Below are positions 1-5,223 of a stretch of DNA of 5,666 nt, piece after piece. Source of the stretch: Coraliomargarita sp. CAG:312 (GTDB lineage: Bacteria > Verrucomicrobiota > Verrucomicrobiia > Opitutales > Intestinicryptomonadaceae); contig FR901603.1 of assembly GCA_000438015.1 (NCBI GenBank), forward strand, positions 1 to 5,666. Direction: 5' to 3'. The first letter of the stretch is position 1, and each line of letters opens with the position of its first letter. The notes beneath the pieces were generated by a model, which had not been told where the DNA came from, searched no databases, and worked only from the letters and a program-made list of their open reading frames with translations. The translations under genes and the position numbers were made by a program.

Positions 1-38
1 TCGTTTGCAAAAAGTTGCGAATGGTAGTCTGTTATCAT
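1..38 (-). CDS. N-terminal fragment of a probable SNF2-type DEAD/DEAH helicase (runs off the left edge)
   Basis: On the minus strand an ATG at 38-36 opens a frame that stays open to the window edge and reads MITDYHSQLFAN. From memory this closely matches the conserved start (TDYHAKYFAHELT-type) of a large SNF2-family helicase group. Members of that group often lie beside type III-like DNA methyltransferases and restriction subunits. If the call is right, the protein is an ATP-driven DNA translocase or helicase of roughly a thousand residues whose motor domains lie outside the window. No clear Shine-Dalgarno sequence precedes the ATG; the leader is AT-rich, as for other genes here. It is divergent from the ATPase gene at 234, with 195 bases between the two starts. 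Only 12 codons are visible, so the call rests on one short motif and chance cannot be excluded. Confidence 0.45.
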   Translation of the reverse strand, partial: MITDYHSQLFAN

Positions 39-233
39 TAAATTTACTTAATGGTCAATATAAGTATTAAAAAATATTTTTATGAAAATTCAACAGGAAT
101 GTTAAATCTCTAAAATATATCCTTCTTTTATTCCCAGTAAAAAGTGTTGAATATTGCATATTTTCATAGAAAAAAGTGTATTGACATTACTGCTTTTTGC
201 CCTCAATTTAGTGCAAATAATAAAATTACGGCC

Positions 234-1556
234 ATGTACAGAGACAAGTTAGAAGATTTAATTGCCTGGAAAAATAATAAGAATCGTAAACCGTTAATTC
301 TTAGGGGGGCCAGGCAAGTTGGGAAAACTTGGCTAATGAAAGAATTTGGCAAAAAGGCCTATAAGAAAACTGTATATGTAAACTTTGACAACGAGGACAA
401 TTTAAAGGAACTTTTTAAGCCCGACTTGAATGTGGCTCGAATCATATCGACTCTCGAAATTTTGGCGGGCGAAAAAATAAATCCGGACGACACATTAATA
501 ATCTTGGACGAAATCCAATCTGCCGAGCGGGGATTGAATTCTCTCAAATATTTCAATGAAGACGCGCCGCAATACCACATTATGGCGGCGGGATCATTGC
601 TTGGAATGTCGTTAAAACCAAACGAGTCATTTCCCGTCGGCAAAGTGAATTTTCTCACGTTGCGTCCGATGTCCTTTTACGAATTCCTTCAGGCCAATGG
701 CAAAACCCAATATTTAGAAGCTCTAAAAAATAGGAATTGGGACGTGCTGAGAATGTTCCATGACAAGCTGATTGAGCTTCTGAAATACTATATGTTTGTG
801 GGAGGAATGCCTGCTGCCGTAAGCGAATTTGCTGATAGCCGAGATGTCTTTAAGGTCCGCCAAATTCAAAAGGATATAATAACTTCCTATGAAAGCGACT
901 TCGCAAAACATGCGCCAGACAAGCATATCCCGCGAATCAGAATGGTCTGGCAAAACATTCCAAGTCAGTTGGCGAAAGAAAACAAAAAATTCATATATTC
1001 GGCAATTCGCAGCGGCGCCAGGGCAAAAGATTTTGAAGTTGCCATTCAATGGCTTGTTGACTGCGGATTGATTTTAAAGAATTACAACACGGAAACGCCC
1101 CAGCTCCCACTATCTGCACACGAAAATATCGATATATTTAAATTGTACTTATTGGACATAGGCCTGCTTGGAGCCCTCTCAAATCTTGACGCAAAAACCA
1201 TTATAGAGGGAAATTCTCTCTTCGTTCAAACAAAAGGAGCCTTTGCCGAGCAATACGCAATGCAAGAATTGAGCATAGACGATAATCCATGTGCATATTG
1301 GACAAACCCTACCGGAAATGCGGAAGTCGATTTTGTAAAACAAATATCTTCAGAAATATTCCCCGTGGAAGTAAAATCTGCCGACAACGTCAAGGCAAAG
1401 AACCTAAACATATATCGCGAAAAATACTCGCCAAAACTTGCGATTAGAGCGTCTCTTAAAAACTTTGGCCTCGAGAATAATATTCTCAGCTTGCCTTTAT
1501 GTGCGCTTGGAAGTCTCTCCAAATATTGCGCGGACGGAATTTCGGGAAAGTTATAA
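234..1556 (+). CDS. AAA+ ATPase with DUF4143 (PD-(D/E)XK-like) C-terminal domain
   Basis: A complete 440-residue protein of the AAA_14 + DUF4143 family, cytoplasmic, usual family length about 380-450. Seen in the sequence: Walker A GARQVGKT (25-32), Walker B LIILDE (88-93), a sensor-like MAAGSLLG (117-124), the family block LRPMSFYEFL (143-152) and GGMPAAV (190-196). The C-terminal domain carries Glu339, EVDF (364-367) and PVEVKS (377-382), which fit the E...D...ExK pattern of a PD-(D/E)XK nuclease fold with all key acidic and Lys residues present. The cellular role of this family is not established; proposals include DNA-associated or mobile-element functions. The ATG at 234 is preferred to the GTG at 144: family members start just before the (Y/F)R-x-L segment, the extra 30 residues look non-conserved, and a TTGACA hexamer at 181-186 could be the -35 of a promoter inside that extension, although its -10 is poor. 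No clear Shine-Dalgarno sequence is seen. It appears monocistronic. Confidence 0.9.
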   Translation: MYRDKLEDLIAWKNNKNRKPLILRGARQVGKTWLMKEFGKKAYKKTVYVNFDNEDNLKELFKPDLNVARIISTLEILAGEKINPDDTLIILDEIQSAERGLNSLKYFNEDAPQYHIMAAGSLLGMSLKPNESFPVGKVNFLTLRPMSFYEFLQANGKTQYLEALKNRNWDVLRMFHDKLIELLKYYMFVGGMPAAVSEFADSRDVFKVRQIQKDIITSYESDFAKHAPDKHIPRIRMVWQNIPSQLAKENKKFIYSAIRSGARAKDFEVAIQWLVDCGLILKNYNTETPQLPLSAHENIDIFKLYLLDIGLLGALSNLDAKTIIEGNSLFVQTKGAFAEQYAMQELSIDDNPCAYWTNPTGNAEVDFVKQISSEIFPVEVKSADNVKAKNLNIYREKYSPKLAIRASLKNFGLENNILSLPLCALGSLSKYCADGISGKL

Positions 1557-1598
1557 TCACGCTATAATTCCCAACGGTATATTTAGTATGGCATTTCG

Positions 1599-1634
1599 GT
1601 TTAACGCAATTGTTTACAAAAAGCGTTAAACAAT
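1599..1634. repeat. Two overlapping, mutually exclusive inverted repeats after the ATPase gene
   Basis: GTTTAACGC (1599-1607) is perfectly complementary to GCGTTAAAC (1623-1631), giving a 9-bp stem with a 15-nt loop. The loop and right arm contain a second perfect inverted repeat, ATTGTTT (1609-1615) with AAACAAT (1628-1634), which cannot form at the same time. The structure lies 42 bases after the ATPase stop codon. It has no T-run on either strand, so it is not a canonical intrinsic terminator. It could stabilise the mRNA 3' end or be a recombination or protein-binding site; the sequence does not decide. Confidence 0.6.
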
Positions 1635-1644
1635 ACTCCATTAG

Positions 1645-1681
1645 GAATTTTGTCCCAAAAATTGCCTTGAATAAACAGTGC
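1645..1681. repeat. Degenerate dispersed repeat, copy A
   Basis: This 37-base segment aligns with 2636-2674 in the same orientation at about 31 of 37 positions plus two single-base indels. In the best 25-base block (1657-1681 against 2650-2674) there are four mismatches, all transitions. On the minus strand both copies start GCACTG and contain CAA(G/A)GC(A/G)ATTTTT. Copy A follows the ATPase gene and copy B follows the exported-protein gene, so the pair brackets the latter as direct repeats 991 bases apart. No target-site duplication or transposase is visible. Confidence 0.55.
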
Positions 1682-1782
1682 AAAGTTGTATTTTGTTGCA
1701 AAAATTAAACCTGAACAAGAATTTAAAAGAAAGCAGGATTAATTCCATGCGAATAGTGTTTCAACGGTGCTTTTTCGTCTCT

Positions 1783-1811
1783 TTGCCAATTGCGCTTTTA
1801 CGGAATAGAAT
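1783..1811 (+). promoter_or_regulatory. Sigma70-type promoter for the exported-protein gene
   Basis: TTGCCA (1783-1788) and TAGAAT (1806-1811) each match the -35 and -10 consensus at 5 of 6 positions and are separated by exactly 17 bases. The expected transcription start is near 1818, leaving a leader of about 26 nt before the ATG at 1844. This placement argues against the upstream in-frame GTG at 1823 as the start, because its leader would be only about 5 nt. Confidence 0.6.
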
Positions 1812-1843
1812 CATATTTCTAAGTGAAACGGAACATCTCTGCT

Positions 1844-2419
1844 ATGAATAGAATACTGATATTTGGATTGTATGTATTTGGTTGTATTTGCGCTTATGCT
1901 GATACCGCAGAATATTTGAAAAAAATAAGTGATTCTCTAAAAATTCAGGTGCAGATGCAACCAAAGCCAGATTCGGGTTTCGTTTTAAATGTGCAAAACT
2001 TGAAATTGGATGACGATATATTATTTAATGAGAGCGCATTCAATATAAATGTTGAGGTAATTGTTTCCGTCGATAGTATTAAAAACCAAAAGGAAGCTAT
2101 TAGTGTTTATGGTTGTGGAACATATATACCGTCTCATATAGAACCGTCTTTTGTCAATACGCTTAAACCCAAGTATTTAATCTATCAACCGGCAAAGGAC
2201 TTTTTACGCAAACTGAAAGAAATCTCAGGTGATCCTAATATTGAAAAAATACTGTGTATTGAAGTAACTTTTTCCTTTTTCAATTTATTGAAATCAAAAA
2301 AAATTGATCTCAGTAAAACAATAGTACGTTCTGAAACAATCAGATTGGAAGGGGAAGAACTAAACGCTTGGCTAAAATTCGCGCGGAGTTTATCGCCTAG
2401 CACGAAAAATACTAATTGA
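1844..2419 (+). CDS. Exported protein of unknown function
   Basis: I do not recognise the family. The 191-residue product starts with a basic residue (Arg3), a hydrophobic core at about 4-18 and an AYA|D site (17-20) typical of signal peptidase I. It is therefore probably periplasmic or secreted; Cys14 is not in a convincing lipobox. The mature part of about 172 residues is rich in Lys, Ser and Ile, has no further membrane segment and contains two cysteines (in VYGCGTYIP and KILCIEV). Alternating hydrophobic stretches such as FVLNVQNLKL and INVEVIVSV suggest a beta-rich fold. The start was chosen from the promoter position and because the signal peptide begins cleanly there; a GTG at 1823 in the same frame would add seven residues. 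The gene is very AT-rich, sits alone between promoter and terminator, and is bracketed by two copies of a degenerate repeat, so later acquisition is possible. Confidence 0.75.
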   Translation: MNRILIFGLYVFGCICAYADTAEYLKKISDSLKIQVQMQPKPDSGFVLNVQNLKLDDDILFNESAFNINVEVIVSVDSIKNQKEAISVYGCGTYIPSHIEPSFVNTLKPKYLIYQPAKDFLRKLKEISGDPNIEKILCIEVTFSFFNLLKSKKIDLSKTIVRSETIRLEGEELNAWLKFARSLSPSTKNTN

Positions 2420-2450
2420 GATTAAAACAAGGCGCTGGCGCTTCATGCGA

Positions 2451-2494
2451 TTTCAAAACTTGAGGGCTTAGCCCTATTGAAAGACACTTTTTTT
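2451..2494 (+). terminator. Probable intrinsic terminator of the exported-protein gene
   Basis: An inner stem AGGGC (2463-2467) / GCCCT (2471-2475) with a TTA loop sits inside an outer stem TTTCAA (2451-2456) / TTGAAA (2477-2482). It is followed after GACAC by seven Ts (2488-2494). It begins 31 bases after the stop codon. The asymmetric internal loop and the 5-base gap before the T-run make it weaker than a classical terminator. Confidence 0.45.
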
Positions 2495-2551
2495 ATATAA
2501 TCAAAAATTTACAGGACAATCTTTGAAATTTTTAGAAGATGGATAATTGTA

Positions 2552-2567
2552 AATGATTTAAATCATT
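2552..2567. promoter_or_regulatory. Perfect 16-bp palindrome, CRP/FNR-like operator candidate
   Basis: AATGATTTAAATCATT is a perfect dyad. Its core TGAT-N4-ATCA has the half-site and spacing of CRP/FNR-family sites (FNR consensus TTGAT-N4-ATCAA). A TATATT hexamer lies downstream at 2591-2596, and the dyad centre would fall near -43, close to the -41.5 of class II activated promoters. No protein gene follows on the plus strand, only the terminator ending at 2743, so any target would be a short non-coding transcript. AT-rich palindromes also arise by chance. Confidence 0.3.
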
Positions 2568-2635
2568 GGGAAATAAAGTAGTACTGGAAATATATTTGTG
2601 AATGAGATGCTTTCGGGCTCTATCTTAAAAAATAC

Positions 2636-2674
2636 GAATTATATCCCCAAAAAATCGCTTTGAGTAAGCAGTGC
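2636..2674. repeat. Degenerate dispersed repeat, copy B
   Basis: This is the second copy of the element at 1645-1681, in the same orientation. The best block is CAGTGC read on the minus strand as GCACTG, followed by a run in which the only differences are transitions. Downstream on the plus strand, CTTTGA (2658-2663) can pair with TCAAAG (2685-2690) around an AGCA-G-TGCT core, so copy B may be part of a folded transcript ending at the terminator at 2743. Copy A lacks that pairing. Confidence 0.55.
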
Positions 2675-2709
2675 TAAAAATTTTTCAAAGTCCACCATTT
2701 GACGAAGAG

Positions 2710-2743
2710 GCGAACTGCGTTAAACAGGGCGGTTCGCTTTTTT
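2710..2743 (+). terminator. Strong intrinsic terminator
   Basis: GCGAACTGC (2710-2718) pairs with GCGGTTCGC (2729-2737) to give 9 bp with one T-G wobble. The loop is 10 nt and six Ts follow directly (2738-2743). It lies about 290 bases after the nearest plus-strand stop codon and beyond another terminator-like hairpin, so it may end an unannotated short transcript rather than the exported-protein mRNA. The minus strand has an A-run on that side, so it would not terminate the leftward operon. Confidence 0.7.
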
Positions 2744-3373
2744 GCATTTAAGCGGCTATAAATTGCCACGATGCGCCCGTATGCATAAATGCAGAGAGCT
2801 GTTGCGTTTCTATACGCATGCAAATTGATTGCAATGGCTTAAACTGCATAGCGTAAAAAAACTGCAAAACAATCCGGCCAATTTTTATAAATTTCTTGAA
2901 AGAGGAGAATGTTTAACGGCAGTTAGCGTTATCTCGTTAAAACGCCCGCTTAAGAATTCAATCTTTTTCCTTAAAATCCTATTTTTTGCGCTATGGTGTT
3001 AAAGTATTTTTTTGTCGTTTTTGTAATAAAATAAATTTTAGCTATAGTTTATTATATCTTTAATCGTTTGGGTTGCAGAGTCTTTAGCAAACTCGAAATA
3101 TCGTGTAGGCCTTTAAATGTTCATAGGGAAGTTCCCTCTTCCTAGTTCAAATTTTTTCAAATACTCCAATATATAGTCCTATAGACTCTTGAGTAAATAA
3201 GGCTTCCGACGGAATATCTGAAATATAAATTTTATGATAGATAGAATTTTGTGGCGGTAGCTTATCGTCGAAGTTTTTTATTCGGCAATACTGCTGATGC
3301 GGCAGGAAGTTTTGGGCAGTGCATAATAGCTTGATTGCGGAAAGTTTTCTAGCTTGAGAAATAGTTGATTACA
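2744..3373. other. Gene-free AT-rich intergenic stretch
   Basis: No convincing coding region is seen in this stretch of about 630 bases. The longest item noted is a 33-codon minus-strand frame (2849-2748) without a ribosome binding site. Visible structure: TTTAACG (2912-2918) with CGTTAAA (2935-2941), a short dyad AGGGAA-G-TTCCCT (3125-3137), and a direct repeat TAGCTTGA near 3328 and 3351. No clear intrinsic terminator was found for the leftward operon that ends at 3374. No tRNA or CRISPR repeat was seen. Confidence 0.6.
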
Positions 3374-4195
3374 TTACGCCAGTTCTGTGCTATTGAATAG
3401 TCTGCCAGGACAAATATGTGTCTCGAAAAGAACAAGCTCGGATTTTTCGGTTTCGGTTATAAGCAATCCGCCTTTGGGAAGGAATGCGCAGTTGCTTGGG
3501 TTTTTCCCTTGTAGGCTTATTTCTCCGATAACTTTCCCAGCCGGGGAAAGGATTTTGACAACTCCGCTTCCGTACACTGCAACGTACAAGTTGCCATCGC
3601 TTCCAAAAGCCATTCCGTCAGGGCCAACGATTCCTCCTGTTTCCGCCCATATTTTAGGGTTTGTCCATTCGAGTGTTTCTGGATTCCAACCGCCTTTCCA
3701 GAGTCTTTGCTTGTAAGTTTCAGCCACAACGAGAGAATTCCCGTCGGGCGTTAGCGCGAGCCCGTTGGGGAAATATTTCCCATCGGCAATTTTTTTCGCT
3801 CTTCCGCGCGATAGAACGCACACGTATCCATCAGGCGATTTTCTTGAATCACCGGGGCAGGTAAACAATAAATTTCCCTTGGAGTCAAAAGCCAAATCAT
3901 TGGGGCTCGCAAGCGGTTCCCCTCCGACTTCGGCGCATGCGGTTTTTACATCTCCGCTTTCCGGGTAAAGTATTGAAACACAATTTTTGCCTGCGTCGCA
4001 AAACCATATTCTGCCTTTTGAGTCAATAGCTATGCCGTTGGGGGAGCCGCCGTTGATGTGGTATCTGCGGACAACGCCTTGGGGTGTGTACCGACACACA
4101 TTTCCGCCGTGCAGCTCAACGAACCAAATATCGCCGTTGGGGGCAATTGCTGGCCCTTCGGGAAAGGAGAGATTTGAAAGTATGGCCTTATTCAT
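3374..4195 (-). CDS. SMP-30/gluconolactonase/LRE-family lactonase
   Basis: A complete 273-residue six-bladed beta-propeller of the SMP-30/gluconolactonase (SGL) family, usual length about 280-300. Members hydrolyse sugar aldonolactones using one divalent metal. The metal-site residues are in family context: Glu13 in FPEGP (11-15), Asn144 in FPNGLALTPDG (142-152) and Asp193 in GPDGMAFGSDG (191-201). The substrate-side Asn99 in SPND (97-100) is also present. Repeated (N/S)xGxI/LxF blade signatures occur at about 20-25, 59-65, 105-111 and 199-205. No signal peptide is seen, so it is probably cytoplasmic. The ATG lies 7 bases after the stop of the dehydratase gene with a weak GGAAA just before it, which suggests coupled translation in one operon. 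The neighbour suggests the lactone of an acid feeding a mannonate dehydratase, such as mannonolactone; gluconolactone or another lactone is equally compatible with the fold. Confidence 0.85.
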   Translation of the reverse strand: MNKAILSNLSFPEGPAIAPNGDIWFVELHGGNVCRYTPQGVVRRYHINGGSPNGIAIDSKGRIWFCDAGKNCVSILYPESGDVKTACAEVGGEPLASPNDLAFDSKGNLLFTCPGDSRKSPDGYVCVLSRGRAKKIADGKYFPNGLALTPDGNSLVVAETYKQRLWKGGWNPETLEWTNPKIWAETGGIVGPDGMAFGSDGNLYVAVYGSGVVKILSPAGKVIGEISLQGKNPSNCAFLPKGGLLITETEKSELVLFETHICPGRLFNSTELA

Positions 4196-4202
4196 TTTCC
4201 AA

Positions 4203-5195
4203 CTACTGAAGGGGGATTTTTAGGGTGTCGCAACAGCCTTTTATATACCCGTAAGAGAAAACGTGGCCCGTGGGTTGGTATCCGGCGGACACTCCGCTTG
4301 CGAAGTATGGCTGCCTTTCTGAGCCCATAGCCGGAGCATGGTCGGAGCGCACATATCCGTCAAATCCGCAAGCTGCATAGTGAGCGAGCATTTCAGATAT
4401 AAAGCCCCTATTTTCGTCTATAAAAACTTCAGTGAAATTTTCAGCTGTCCCTATTGTGTCTCTTATATGTATGAAGAAAATTTTTTTGCGTTTGATCCAG
4501 TTTGCGGATAAATTTTTTAAGTTCTCTCCGGCCAATTTGAAAGTCGCCTGGCAAAAGGCCACTCCCAGATTTTCAGAATTGTGGCGCGCGAATACATTTT
4601 CATAGTCGGCGGAGGATTTTAATATGCGCCCAACTCCGCAAAACGGCGAGATTGGTGGGTCGTCCGGATGGAGCGCCATTTTCACGCCTTCACTTTCCGC
4701 TACTGGGAGGACTGCATCCAGAAAATAGTCGAGGTTTTTGCGCAAATCGGATTCGGAAATTTCAATCCGAGCATTTTTTTTCTTTTGTGTGAGTTTGTCC
4801 AAGCTGAAAGAAGTTGTGGTTGCGCCACCTCTTGCAGGCGTGTCGGAATTAGTGCGGAACCAGCCTACACATGCCATCCAATTAAGGCAGAGCAAGTCCA
4901 TTCCAAGCCTTCCCATATTGCGCAGCATTTGCGCGTACAATTCAATATGTTCGTCTCTGGCGGGAAGGCCGAGTTTTATAGCATTCATGTCAAATTGGTC
5001 TCCCTCAAGTCCGCATAGGCTTAGTCCGAACCGTCCAAATTTATCTTTTAAGGCCTTTAGAGATTCGTAATTGTGGGGCGGTTTTAGCCCTGAGAGCTCT
5101 TGAGCTGCTTTTGTTATAACCAGCTTCACTCCCATTTGAGGCGCCAACTGCGGGAGTTCTTCGGCATTTGGGGGGATTAGTATTGCAAGTTTCAT
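4203..5195 (-). CDS. Mannonate dehydratase (UxuA/ManD)-like TIM-barrel enzyme
   Basis: A 330-residue protein of the UxuA/mannonate dehydratase family, in the xylose isomerase-like TIM-barrel superfamily. UxuA converts D-mannonate to 2-keto-3-deoxy-D-gluconate. The metal-ligand pattern of UxuA is complete: His176 in ALHPDDPP (174-181), Cys215 in VAFCQATF (212-219), His243 in FIHIRD (241-246) and Asp285 in RSDHAP (283-288), with His286 next to it. NFTEVFID (253-260) and GYIKG (316-320) are further family blocks. WFRT (112-115) followed by PARGGA (120-125) is typical, as I recall, of a shorter subgroup in Verrucomicrobia and Planctomycetes annotated as mannonate dehydratase. It is shorter than E. 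coli UxuA (394) or the Bacillus enzyme (about 360), so the exact substrate is less certain than the fold. The start at 5195 is the natural MKLAIL barrel start, 28 bases after the upstream stop, with no strong Shine-Dalgarno. It is second of three genes in a leftward operon. Confidence 0.82.
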   Translation of the reverse strand: MKLAILIPPNAEELPQLAPQMGVKLVITKAAQELSGLKPPHNYESLKALKDKFGRFGLSLCGLEGDQFDMNAIKLGLPARDEHIELYAQMLRNMGRLGMDLLCLNWMACVGWFRTNSDTPARGGATTTSFSLDKLTQKKKNARIEISESDLRKNLDYFLDAVLPVAESEGVKMALHPDDPPISPFCGVGRILKSSADYENVFARHNSENLGVAFCQATFKLAGENLKNLSANWIKRKKIFFIHIRDTIGTAENFTEVFIDENRGFISEMLAHYAACGFDGYVRSDHAPAMGSERQPYFASGVSAGYQPTGHVFSYGYIKGCCDTLKIPLQ

Positions 5196-5223
5196 ATTCT
5201 ATTTGCGCTGCTAAAACAGTGGC

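Noticed and set aside
131..158. Possible third copy of the degenerate repeat near TCCCAGTAAAAAGTGTTGAA
   Set aside because: Only scattered identities with several gaps; not distinguishable from AT-rich background.
144..233. GTG at 144 as start of the ATPase, adding 30 residues
   Set aside because: The extension looks non-conserved, family proteins begin near the ATG at 234, and no ribosome binding site precedes the GTG.
2423..2482. attC-like start AACAAGGCGCTGG after the exported-protein gene
   Set aside because: The usual RYYYAAC box is absent (TTAAAAC instead), no GTTRRRY box closes the site, and no integron integrase is visible.
2901..2925. Strong AGAGGAG next to an ATG at 2909
   Set aside because: The frame stops after five codons, so no gene is supported; the purine run is probably coincidental.
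3140..3160. TAGTTCAAAT resembling a tRNA T-loop
   Set aside because: No acceptor or anticodon arms can be paired around it.
3517..3968. Open frames of about 67-70 codons on both strands inside the lactonase gene
   Set aside because: They are shadows of the propeller gene, which has clear metal-site motifs in its own frame.
4668..5070. Plus-strand frames of 110-116 codons opposite the dehydratase
   Set aside because: No recognisable protein features; the minus-strand frame carries the complete UxuA-type motif set.
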